This document shows positions 8,324-16,750 of a stretch of DNA of 64,000 bases, piece after piece. The position numbers were made by a program, and so were the translations under genes. A model generated the notes under the pieces. It searched no databases and was not told where the DNA came from. It saw only the letters and a list, made by a program, of their open reading frames with translations. The DNA lies in assembly GCF_016595215.1 (NCBI RefSeq), contig NZ_JAENHK010000010.1:2155390-2219389 (forward strand). Reading direction: 5' to 3'. The number at the start of each line of letters is the position of its first letter. The stretch's first letter is position 1. This DNA is from Chryseobacterium paridis. GTDB taxonomy: Bacteria; Bacteroidota; Bacteroidia; Flavobacteriales; Weeksellaceae.

Positions 8324-9406
8324 TTAATTTCTAAAGAATCTCATAAACATATAATCACCCACTGCTCCTACTTCGGAAGCATAAAACATCCTTGTAGAAA
8401 GATTATAAGATTTTACCGTGGTACCATCAATAGGAGCTGGATCATAAGTATCAAACTGCATTATAGTACCCTCAGAATTTTGAGCTCCATAACTATAGGT
8501 TTCTATCCACGTGTTTGGTTGTAGTGTATAGGGACCATTGTAAGTTGTACTGGAATTACTTGTATGCCCCCAAACGGCAAAATAGTAAGCATAAATTGGA
8601 TGATTGGTCATATTTCTAAACGAGATCGTGCCCGCGGTATTCGTACCGTTATACCTCACTTGAAGGTCTCCCAGCTGAACAACAGAATTGGTAACCGTAT
8701 TCGCATTAATGAATCCCTGATAATTCACACTTGACCCACTTTGGGTTCCTGATGACTGATTCGTTTTGTACCATTTTGACCCATCATTATAGTATATGCC
8801 GGGAGTTACATCATTGGGCGATATTCCGGCAGAAGCTGTATTATATACAAGCATTCCCGCAGTATGCGAGGTTAAAGGAATAGGAGAAGTGGTACTTGTA
8901 AGGGCTACTCTTGGCATTAGAAGTCCTTTATTTGTTGCTGAAGTTTCTAATATAGCATCACTATTTGGAACTGCAATACCAATTCCAACATTTCCGGTAC
9001 CTGTAAATCCCAAACTATTACCTCCCAAGTTTACATTTCTATTTCCCGCAAGGGTTCCATCACTATCATAGATATTATTTCCTCCACCCCCACTCCCTGC
9101 AAATTTCTGCCATGCAGTCCCTTCAAAATAATAATAGCCTGTTGCATTAATATTAGCAGTTTGTCCCGTTGCAGCCCCCGTTGAAATATCATTGATATAA
9201 ATTAATGTTCCATTTGGAACCCCAGACATGGTAAAAGCTCTTAACCTATCAATTCTAGGTGCAATAATGCCATCAACGCTTGTTGCTGATATATTTTTTG
9301 CAACAACATCTAAAGTAGCAGCAGGAACAGTCGTATTTACACCAACCTGCGCCTTAAATAAGGTAATACACCCAAAGATTCCCAATAGAATAATTTTGTT
9401 TTTCAT
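8324..9406 (-). CDS. secreted hypothetical protein with GVNTTxPxATLDV opening
   Basis: I place the start at 9406 because MKNKIILLGIFGCITLFKAQ is a normal signal peptide; the open frame extends further upstream but that part is not protein-like. The 360-residue product opens its mature part with QVGVNTTVPAATLDV, a pattern common in flavobacterial surface proteins that recalls phage tail-fibre or trimeric adhesin heads. Asn, Thr, Gly and Ser are abundant and there are repeated GIYYNDGSKWYK-like units. It lacks an obvious T9SS sorting domain; the C-terminus ends MFMRFFRN. Function unknown. Confidence 0.7.
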   Translation of the reverse strand: MKNKIILLGIFGCITLFKAQVGVNTTVPAATLDVVAKNISATSVDGIIAPRIDRLRAFTMSGVPNGTLIYINDISTGAATGQTANINATGYYYFEGTAWQKFAGSGGGGNNIYDSDGTLAGNRNVNLGGNSLGFTGTGNVGIGIAVPNSDAILETSATNKGLLMPRVALTSTTSPIPLTSHTAGMLVYNTASAGISPNDVTPGIYYNDGSKWYKTNQSSGTQSGSSVNYQGFINANTVTNSVVQLGDLQVRYNGTNTAGTISFRNMTNHPIYAYYFAVWGHTSNSSTTYNGPYTLQPNTWIETYSYGAQNSEGTIMQFDTYDPAPIDGTTVKSYNLSTRMFYASEVGAVGDYMFMRFFRN

Positions 9407-9611
9407 TTGAATAGTTTTTATGTTATACTTTAATGTAAAATTGAATTTTAATGGCCAATTATAAAATAAGCAAACGAAAACAATCAAAACACCCTTGTAA
9501 AACAGCAAAATAATCAACTGATTACCACTACATTAAAGATAATATTTTATTTTTAAATAATTCTAATATTATTGATTTATTTTTAATAAAATAATAAATA
9601 AGAGAAAAAAA

Positions 9612-9638
9612 ATAAGCCCTCATTTCTGAGAGCTTATT
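9612..9638 (-). terminator. intrinsic terminator of the modular T9SS protein gene
   Basis: On the minus strand ATAAGCTCTCA pairs with TGAGGGCTTAT (one mismatch) and runs into ATTTTTTTT. It lies 25 bases after the stop of the minus-strand gene ending at 9662. Confidence 0.7.
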
Positions 9639-9661
9639 TTTATTTAACAATTATTTTAATA

Positions 9662-12600
9662 TTATTCTTTGATAAATTTCTTTTGGGCTGTACCCTGAAC
9701 ATCATCAATATCTATAACATATACTCCGTGGATCAGACTGCTTACATCAACTTTATTATTTAAAATAATTCCGCTGGTGATAAGCTGACCTGCAGCATTG
9801 TATATTTTGTAATTAGCTCTTTTGCTAATATTTTTAACATTCAATATCGAACTAACCGGATTAGGGAAAATAAGGATTTCCGTTTGATTAGTTGGGTTAG
9901 GTACAGGATTTTTAGAAATTTTCACTGTATAATCTTCTACCTCACCGTTAGCAAAACCTGTACAATTTACAGGAATTCCTTCTCTCTGCATTGCTACTCT
10001 CATCACAACATATTTGTAGTCTGTTGTACTCACAAATGCATCAGTAGGTACACTGAATGTTCCCTTAATTGGAGTTGTAGTATTTTGTGAAGAAACGAGA
10101 ATTCTTTCATTAATATCAAAAGATCCGTTTCTGTTAAAGTCAATCCATACGGCAATACCTTCATCATAGGTAGTTCCTGTCCATGACTTCTCAATAGAGA
10201 TCTCATTACCTGTTGATCCTTGAATCAGCTGTATAAATTTAGTATCATCCGCTGTAAAGTCTGAATAGGTACTTGCACCTGTACTACTCTCCATAGTTGG
10301 TTTATTCGTAGGCTTCACAGTAACTTTTGAAATAAATTCAGATGCTGAGCTTGTAGATGCCATTGGACAATAAACCACTGTTGGTGTCGTGAAATAGTAA
10401 GGAAGCGTATATGTTCCTGGTGTTCCATTACAAATGTTAGCCACTTCCATTTCATACTTCGTCAATTCCAATAACCCTGTAATGATATAGTTATTGTTCG
10501 TTACCGTAACAGTTGTCCAACTTGGAATACCTACTTTTCTGTATCTCAACACATAGGTAGCTCCAGGGAAAGGATCCCAGATTACTGTAGCTGTAGTGGT
10601 TGTTAATTGAGTTATCGTTAGTCCCGGAGGAGGCAGATCACAAGTTCTCTCCGTTGTAAAGACTTTTGGACTAGACCATCCGTTGAATGTAGTTTCATTG
10701 TCACACTTATTAGCAATCTGAACTTCATAAGTAGTATAAACATTCAATCCTGACAACAGATAAGTATTGGTTGGCGCTGCTGGTAATGGAATATCGGCAC
10801 TCCATCCTCCTGCACCACTACCTACAATTCTATACCTCATTTTATATGTTGAACTAACAGCAAGCGGTCCCCAAGTAATCAATGCAGACGTAGTTGTTAT
10901 GTTACTTACTGTAACATTCGGAGGTGTAGGATCACATCTTGTCGTAAACTGATTGTGCGAATATACTCCCGGAACACTATTACAAACCGCTGCTACTTCC
11001 ACCTCATATAAAGTTGCCGGTAACAATCCTGCTAAGTTATAAGTATTATTTGTTGCAGGAGCAGCTACAGCAGCTACACTTGCCAATAACCATGTAGTAG
11101 AACCTACAGGTCTGTATCTTATATTGTAAGAAGCACCTCCACTATCTTGTGGCCATGTTAAAGTTGCCGTATTATGCGTAATAGCACTCACTGCAACTAC
11201 AGGTGTTGCAGTACTACAGATCAATAGTTTTATATTATCTATAGCAGCAGGGGGTTGAGTACCTCCACTACTATCATTTCTCCATTCAAAAACCAGACGC
11301 ATTGTAGTACCCGCAAAACTACTAATATTTAATGTAGAGTTAAGGTATGATTGCCATGTAGTCTGTTGATTGTAATTGGCTCCTAGCTGAATTCTTCCAG
11401 CTCCTGCAGCAATCTGAACTCCCGCTGTAGGCATAAAAGATGCCGGAACCAGCCATACTCTTAAATAATCGTAAGTACTTTCTCCGTCTGCTTTCCAATC
11501 AAAAGATAAAGTAGCAATAGAAGCTCCCGCAGGAACAGCAATATCTCTATATGCCTGTGTTACACTGGTAGAACCTGTGTTATAAGCATTTGTTGTTCCA
11601 TTGGTATTGGAAATATAAATGGAATTAGCAGGATTACCTGTAGCATTACCATAAGCCCATTTATTAACTTGAGTTCCACTTGTAAATCCAAAATCATTAC
11701 TTGCAGAGAAATTCTGATTATATGGAATAGTTGCAGGTATCTGAGTTGTGGTAAAAGTTGGACCGCCAATCCAGAAACTACTATCCGCTGAACTACAAAC
11801 AGACTTTACCCACCAATAATAAGTTGTATTTGGGGCAAGAGTTGTCAAGTTTACTGATGTTGTAGTACTTGTTCCTGTTGGAGGAGTTCCTGCAACAGGA
11901 GGCATATTCGTTGTGGTAAGATAATAAGCATATCCATTTGCTGGTGCCGGAGTTGGTGCTGTCCAGCTTAATGTTGCTGCAGTAGCTGTTACACCATTTA
12001 CCAACATCGCTGAAGGAACAATACATGTAGGAATAGCCAGATTAATATTATCTATAGCTACAGGAGGTTGAGTTCCTCCACTACTATCATTTGTCCACTC
12101 GAAAACCAAACGCATTGTAGTACCCGCAAAACTGCTTAAGTTTAAATTGGTATTAAAATAGGTTTGCCAACTTGTTTGTTGATTGTAATTACCACCTAAT
12201 TGAATTCTTCCTCCACCAGCTGTAATCTGACTTCCTGCAACTGGCATATAAGATGATGGAACTAACCATACTCTTAAAAAATCCCAATTGCTTTCTCCAT
12301 CTGCTTTCCAATCAAAAGATAAAGTAGCAGCAGTAGTCCCAGCCGGAATGATAACATCTCTGTACGCATGAACATAACTGGTTGAACCTGTCGCATATTC
12401 ATTAGTCGTTCCATTAGTATTGGAAATATAAATAGAATTAGCCGGATTACCTGTAGCAGAACCATAAGCCCATTTATTGACCTGAGTTCCACTAGTAAAT
12501 CCTAAATCATTACCTGCAGAGAAATTCTGACTATATGGAAGTGTTGCCGGTATCTGTGTGGTACTAAAAGTAGGTCCACCTACCCAGAAACTACTATCCG

Positions 12601-13432
12601 TTGAGCTACAAACAGACTTCACCCACCAATAATACGTAGTATTGGGCGTAAGAGTAGGTAAGTTTACTGACGTTGTAGTACTTGTCCCCGTTGGAGGAGT
12701 TCCTGCAACAGGAGGAGTATTCGTTGTGGTTAGATAATAAGCATATCCATTCGCTGGCACCGGAGTTGGTGCAGTCCAGCTTAATGTTGCGGCTGAAGAA
12801 GTTATTCCGTTCACTACCATAGCTGAAGGAACAATACATGTCGGGATAGCCAGGTTAATATTATCTATAGCTACAGGAGGTTGAGTTCCTCCACTACTGT
12901 CATTTGTCCATTCAAAAACCAAACGCATTGTAGTACCCGCAAAACTGCTTAAATCTAAATTGGTATTAAAGTAAGTCTGCCAGCTCGTTTGTTGGTTATA
13001 ATTACCACCTACCTGGATTCTTCCTCCACCAGTAGTAATCTGACTTCCTGCAGTTGGGGCATAAGATGATGGAACTAGCCAGACTCTTAAAAAATCCCAC
13101 GTGCTTTCTCCATCTGCCTTCCAATCAAATGAGAAGGTAGCAACACTAGTTCCTGCCGGAATGATAACATCTCTGTAGGCATGAACATAGCTGGTTGTCC
13201 CTGTGTTATATGCATTGGTTGTCCCATTGGTGTTCGAAATATAAATGGAACTGCCCGCATTTCCAGTAGCTGAGCCGTATTCCCACTTATTAACTTGACT
13301 TCCATTAACCAGTGTAAGATCGTTTGCCGTCGAAAAATCCTGAGCATATGGCAATGTTGCGGGTGCCTGTGCATAAAGTCCCACATCGATCAAACACAGA
13401 AGAAGTATTAAAAAAATAGAAAATCTCTTCAT
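9662..13432 (-). CDS. modular fibronectin III protein with T9SS sorting domain
   Basis: This 1256-residue secreted protein has a signal peptide (MKRFSIFLILLLCLIDVGLYAQ). Three near-identical modules of about 270 residues follow, starting near residues 27, 297 and 567; each has a jelly-roll-like part (SFDWKADGES, MRLVFEW, AIDNI motifs, resembling MAM or cleaved-adhesin domains) and, in the first two, an Fn3 domain with ATLSWTAP. Further Fn3 domains occupy about 750-1030. A GEVEDYTV segment near 1170 marks a GEVED domain, and a type A T9SS sorting domain (FPNPVSS to KKFIKE) closes the protein. It should be secreted and anchored at the cell surface as an adhesin or carbohydrate-interacting protein. 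No catalytic domain is visible. Confidence 0.88.
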   Translation of the reverse strand: MKRFSIFLILLLCLIDVGLYAQAPATLPYAQDFSTANDLTLVNGSQVNKWEYGSATGNAGSSIYISNTNGTTNAYNTGTTSYVHAYRDVIIPAGTSVATFSFDWKADGESTWDFLRVWLVPSSYAPTAGSQITTGGGRIQVGGNYNQQTSWQTYFNTNLDLSSFAGTTMRLVFEWTNDSSGGTQPPVAIDNINLAIPTCIVPSAMVVNGITSSAATLSWTAPTPVPANGYAYYLTTTNTPPVAGTPPTGTSTTTSVNLPTLTPNTTYYWWVKSVCSSTDSSFWVGGPTFSTTQIPATLPYSQNFSAGNDLGFTSGTQVNKWAYGSATGNPANSIYISNTNGTTNEYATGSTSYVHAYRDVIIPAGTTAATLSFDWKADGESNWDFLRVWLVPSSYMPVAGSQITAGGGRIQLGGNYNQQTSWQTYFNTNLNLSSFAGTTMRLVFEWTNDSSGGTQPPVAIDNINLAIPTCIVPSAMLVNGVTATAATLSWTAPTPAPANGYAYYLTTTNMPPVAGTPPTGTSTTTSVNLTTLAPNTTYYWWVKSVCSSADSSFWIGGPTFTTTQIPATIPYNQNFSASNDFGFTSGTQVNKWAYGNATGNPANSIYISNTNGTTNAYNTGSTSVTQAYRDIAVPAGASIATLSFDWKADGESTYDYLRVWLVPASFMPTAGVQIAAGAGRIQLGANYNQQTTWQSYLNSTLNISSFAGTTMRLVFEWRNDSSGGTQPPAAIDNIKLLICSTATPVVAVSAITHNTATLTWPQDSGGASYNIRYRPVGSTTWLLASVAAVAAPATNNTYNLAGLLPATLYEVEVAAVCNSVPGVYSHNQFTTRCDPTPPNVTVSNITTTSALITWGPLAVSSTYKMRYRIVGSGAGGWSADIPLPAAPTNTYLLSGLNVYTTYEVQIANKCDNETTFNGWSSPKVFTTERTCDLPPPGLTITQLTTTTATVIWDPFPGATYVLRYRKVGIPSWTTVTVTNNNYIITGLLELTKYEMEVANICNGTPGTYTLPYYFTTPTVVYCPMASTSSASEFISKVTVKPTNKPTMESSTGASTYSDFTADDTKFIQLIQGSTGNEISIEKSWTGTTYDEGIAVWIDFNRNGSFDINERILVSSQNTTTPIKGTFSVPTDAFVSTTDYKYVVMRVAMQREGIPVNCTGFANGEVEDYTVKISKNPVPNPTNQTEILIFPNPVSSILNVKNISKRANYKIYNAAGQLITSGIILNNKVDVSSLIHGVYVIDIDDVQGTAQKKFIKE
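11218..13365 (-). repeat. three in-frame direct repeats of about 810 bp
   Basis: The gene above contains three tandem copies of one module at a period of about 810 bases (for example the ATATGG-AxxGTTGC segment at about 13344, 12534 and 11719). The third copy lacks the first-type Fn3 half. Long stretches are almost identical at the base level, so copy number may change by recombination. Confidence 0.85.
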
Positions 13433-13733
13433 AAGTTGTCATTATTAATATTAATCCTACAAATCTAAATCGTTTTTTCATAACATTTATTATGCAGATG
13501 GATATTTTTTATGAGATTTTTCAAAAGCCTAACTTCATTTTAAATTATAAAAACGACTAACATCAAATACATTTCAAAAGCCTAATACATTAAAATGCAG
13601 AATGCTAATCATAGTAAACAAGAAAAGAACCTCAATTTTTTCATTTAATCATTTGGGGGCTAGGTAAATGAGAAAGAAAATTGTAGAAAAATTTATAGTG
13701 AAAAATTTAGTTTGGGAAGAAAGGAATGGTAAA
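13433..13733. other. intergenic stretch without a recognised gene
   Basis: About 300 AT-rich bases between the start of the T9SS protein and the end of the Lrp regulator, both on the minus strand. The first part should hold the promoter of the T9SS gene. I see no clear terminator after the Lrp gene and no small ORF worth calling. Confidence 0.5.
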
Positions 13734-14180
13734 TTAACTTCCCTCAATTTGAACAAAATCCCTTTCTAAAGGAAAAGCTAGTATACGAAATGTTGAGGTT
13801 CTTCCATGTTTACTGAAACGAGTTATGATTTCTTCCAGTTGAAAAATTCTCCTAGTAACTAAATGTATGATTAGACAAAATTCTCCGGTAGACTTCATAA
13901 CTTTCAAAATACCGTTTATATTTTCAATTTCCTTTAAAAATGGAGGAATGTCACAATAGGGAATATCAATTCCTATTATAACATTTTCATTAAACCCTAG
14001 TTTTTCATAATCTAAATTTACAGTAAATGACTTTATAATTTTTGCCTCTTCCAATTTTCTTATCCTTTCTGCAACAGCAGGCGATGTTAATCCAATTTTG
14101 CGTCCTATTTCTACGTTGGATAAACGGGAATTTCTTTGTAATTCGTTTAAAATAGCGTAATGAAGTTGATCTAATTGCAT
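13734..14180 (-). CDS. Lrp/AsnC family transcriptional regulator
   Basis: The 148-residue protein has an N-terminal winged helix-turn-helix (NSRLSNVEIGRKIGLTSPAVAERIRKLEE, about residues 16-45) and a C-terminal RAM ligand-binding domain (about 65-145). Lrp/AsnC proteins sense amino acids and control their transport or metabolism. It is transcribed away from an EamA-type exporter with 96 bases between, the usual layout of a regulator and its target exporter. The effector amino acid cannot be told from the sequence. Confidence 0.93.
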   Translation of the reverse strand: MQLDQLHYAILNELQRNSRLSNVEIGRKIGLTSPAVAERIRKLEEAKIIKSFTVNLDYEKLGFNENVIIGIDIPYCDIPPFLKEIENINGILKVMKSTGEFCLIIHLVTRRIFQLEEIITRFSKHGRTSTFRILAFPLERDFVQIEGS

Positions 14181-14276
14181 AATTATTTAGAAATTAAAGT
14201 TTTGTAATTAAAATCTTTAATTACAAAAGTTATTCCTTTTGATCAAATATTGAAATTTGCTATATAAAACAATCTG

Positions 14277-15137
14277 ATGAAATTTAAAATCAATATTCTT
14301 TTAGCTTTTCTGGCAGTAATGAGTCTTGCAACTGGTGGAATTTTTGTAAAATTGAGCAGTTTGCTTCCAATAAATACAGCCTTATACAGAGTTATCTTCT
14401 CCTTAATTTTTTTAATTCCGTTTATTCATAAGAAAATACGAATGGTAGACAGGAAATCATGGATTATAATTTTGTTCAGTGGTGTTTTCCTTGCTGTAGA
14501 TCTGATCCTTTGGAATACTTCTTTCCAATTTACATCAGTAGCGAATGCAAATCTTTTTGTAAATCTAGTCCCTTTCACTACCATTCCTTTATCTTATTTT
14601 ATTTTCAAGGAAAAACCAAGCAAAAATTTTTTATTAGGTCTTGTGATCTGTATCATAGGCATTATTATTTTAATGTCTGGAAAATTTAGTATTACAAACA
14701 GTGGAAATTATAAAGGGGATCTTCTGGCATTTAGTGCGTCTATTTTTTATGGTTTATTTCTTCTCAGTGTATATAAAGTACGATTAAAAGTTGATGCCCC
14801 TACCATTATGTTTATCAGTGGGCTAGGATCGATTCCTGTATTACTACTTGGCACAATACTATTTGAAGGACTACAATATCCTGTAACACCTAAAGAAATC
14901 TCTATATTATTGGGATTAGCATTATTATCCCAATTACTTGGACAAGGATTACTAAGCTATTGTTTAGGGAAAATAAGCATTATGCTTTCTTCGGTTATTA
15001 TTCTTAGCCAACCAGTATTTGCGGCTGTTTATGCTTATTTTCTTTTTGAAGAAACATTGTCTTTAAAGGAAGTCTTAGGAATTATCATTATTCTAACTGG
15101 GATATATTATGCTAAAAGAAGAAAGGAAGCTATTTAA
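14277..15137 (+). CDS. EamA/DMT family transporter (probable amino-acid or metabolite exporter)
   Basis: This 286-residue protein has about ten hydrophobic helices in two homologous halves, the EamA drug/metabolite transporter fold. Typical motifs include TGGIFVKLSS near the start, the YRVIFS segment (about 37-42) and the second-half QPVFAAVYAYFLFEE. It resembles RhtA-type exporters. The divergent Lrp/AsnC gene points to an amino acid as substrate; this is inference. Confidence 0.88.
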   Translation: MKFKINILLAFLAVMSLATGGIFVKLSSLLPINTALYRVIFSLIFLIPFIHKKIRMVDRKSWIIILFSGVFLAVDLILWNTSFQFTSVANANLFVNLVPFTTIPLSYFIFKEKPSKNFLLGLVICIIGIIILMSGKFSITNSGNYKGDLLAFSASIFYGLFLLSVYKVRLKVDAPTIMFISGLGSIPVLLLGTILFEGLQYPVTPKEISILLGLALLSQLLGQGLLSYCLGKISIMLSSVIILSQPVFAAVYAYFLFEETLSLKEVLGIIIILTGIYYAKRRKEAI

Positions 15138-15225
15138 GTTAAAATATTATTTATTTTAGTAATTCCTCAAAAAATAACACTTAATAACTAAAAGTTACAT
15201 TTAATAATATTTTAAAAATAACAAA

Positions 15226-15290
15226 CGGCCTCCTGAGAGGCCGCAAAAAACACAAATGATGAAAAAAATCTATTTCTAGAATTGAAATAG
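15226..15290 (+). other. hairpin, seven-codon ORF and second hairpin
   Basis: CGGCCTC (15226-15232) pairs with GAGGCCG (15237-15243) around CTGA. Twelve bases later an ATG opens a seven-codon ORF (MMKKIYF, 15256-15279), whose end lies in a second perfect 7-bp hairpin, CTATTTC (15270-15276) with GAAATAG (15284-15290). There is no T-run on the plus strand after the first hairpin, so it is not a plus-strand terminator. On the minus strand the T-run is weak. No gene follows closely. Confidence 0.4.
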
Positions 15291-15776
15291 AATATCTTTA
15301 ATATTACTATTATCTTTTTAAATATTCCTTTGAAATGTGGTAAATCATAATCCCGATTTAAATCTTTTTCTAACAATCACAAAAAGATGAACTATAAATA
15401 TTACCCAAAGAAATACAATAACTTAATCAAAAATAAACGAATAATCAAAAATTTCTATAAATATAGTTTTTAAAAATTAAAAAACATTATTTATTTCTAA
15501 TATAAGTGAATAAATACACCATCAAACACCTGTTATAAAGGAATTCTATTCGCATCTTATTCAAATAAATTATTGATCATCTTCCTAATTATTTTCATTC
15601 GATCATTAAAAGGTAAAGTTTTTAAATGAATGTTATTATTACACCGAACATTAAAGATGGGCTGAATGTATTTTGATTATAAAAAAACAATGATCAACAT
15701 TTTGTTAATCAAAAATAATTCTTTTCTATGAATTTAATTAGAACCCACAATTAAATGAAGGTTACATTATTAATTA

Positions 15777-15846
15777 AAGATCCCCAGAATAACCGGGGAT
15801 CTTGATGAATAATATTTTAGAAGACTATAAACTTTTCTACTACTAA
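15777..15846 (+). other. 9-bp hairpin followed by a 13-codon ORF
   Basis: AAGATCCCC (15777-15785) pairs perfectly with GGGGATCTT (15795-15803). One base later an ATG starts a 13-codon ORF (MNNILEDYKLFYY). The arrangement resembles 15226-15290 and 7974-8112. No convincing terminator T-run follows on either strand. Role unknown. Confidence 0.35.
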
Positions 15847-16139
15847 AAGCTTATTAATACTGCCGCAATTTCCATGCCTGAGATATTATAATTTAACAAC
15901 TCAACCCATAAATTAACTTTCTTAGGAATTAATTATAACTAAAATAATTCTATTCACAAGTAAATCAATCGTTTATCATATGAAAAGAAGATATTCACAG
16001 AAATTTTTAAAGTAATTATTCATTTTTTTTGATTTCTTTTTGATTTTTTAACATCACTTAACTAAAATTTGGCTTCATAATTGAAAACAACTATAAAGCT
16101 GTAATCGTTTTGATTTGGCAACCTAATAAAATTTGAATT

Positions 16140-16697
16140 ATGAAGAATATTGTATTAACAGGTTTATTGTCAGTATTTTTGATGACAGCTTGTAAGAAAG
16201 ATGATCAGGTGGCTGAAAAGTCATTAGAACAGCAGAAAATTGAATTTCAAGCAAAACAGCTTGATATAGAGAAACAGAAGTTAGCCATAGAAAAGGAAAA
16301 AATGGTCTATGAATCTCAGAAAAAAGCAGACAGCATTGTTGAAGCAAGTAAATCAAAAGCAACAGCTTCAAGAAATTCTGAACCAAGAGTAATTACAAAA
16401 ACAAGAACAGTATATAGAGACAGAGAATCTCAATCCAACAATAATGGATCATATGCTAATAATGATAATAATTCTTCACAAGGAACCAGCCAGGGAACTA
16501 CTAAGAAGAAAGGGATGAGTAAAGCAGCCAAAGGAACCATTATTGGTACCGTGGGTGGTGCTGCCGCTGGTGCCATTATCAGTAAAAACAACAGAGGTTT
16601 GGGTGCAGTAATTGGAGGTGTTGTAGGTGGAGCAACCGGATACGCAATTGGACGATCTGGGGATAGAAAAGATGGAAGAGTGCAACCTCGTAATTAA
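16140..16697 (+). CDS. glycine-zipper lipoprotein
   Basis: The 185-residue protein has a lipoprotein signal peptide with lipobox LMTAC (Cys at residue 18). A charged coiled-coil follows (about 25-75, EKQKLAIEKEKM), then a Ser/Asn-rich linker and a glycine-zipper stretch (about 125-170, GTIIGTVGGAAAGAIISK and GAVIGGVVGGATGYAIG). Such proteins are usually outer-membrane or periplasmic and of unknown precise role, resembling YMGG-type or Gly-zipper 2TM lipoproteins. It ends 21 bases before a terminator hairpin. Confidence 0.8.
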   Translation: MKNIVLTGLLSVFLMTACKKDDQVAEKSLEQQKIEFQAKQLDIEKQKLAIEKEKMVYESQKKADSIVEASKSKATASRNSEPRVITKTRTVYRDRESQSNNNGSYANNDNNSSQGTSQGTTKKKGMSKAAKGTIIGTVGGAAAGAIISKNNRGLGAVIGGVVGGATGYAIGRSGDRKDGRVQPRN

Positions 16698-16717
16698 GAA
16701 TTATACTATAAAAGAAT

Positions 16718-16750
16718 AAAAGATTGCTTATTTTTAGGCAATCTTTTTTT
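16718..16750 (+). terminator. intrinsic terminator directly before a start codon
   Basis: AAAAGATTGC (16718-16727) pairs with GCAATCTTTT (16738-16747), with the stem extending inward, followed by T to 16750. It should end the lipoprotein transcript. The ATG of the next gene is the very next base (16751). Confidence 0.85.

Larger units (their letters stand above)
15138..16139. other. 1-kb region without a recognised gene
   Basis: Strongly AT-rich DNA with stops in all frames. I find two notable structures, listed separately at 15226-15290 and 15777-15846. The rest holds no conserved-looking ORF, tRNA or repeat that I can recognise. The last 100 bases should contain the promoter of the lipoprotein gene at 16140. 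Confidence 0.55.

Noticed and set aside
11218..13365. CRISPR-like array
   Set aside because: The repeats are about 810 bp, in frame and coding, so this is protein-domain duplication.
11560..13386. Several minus-strand frames inside the repeat protein, similar to each other
   Set aside because: They are shifted readings of the three repeat modules. Their mutual similarity comes from the DNA repeats.
15138..16139. Possible decayed gene or mobile element remnant
   Set aside because: No frame fragments resembling a known protein, no terminal inverted repeats and no target duplications were seen.
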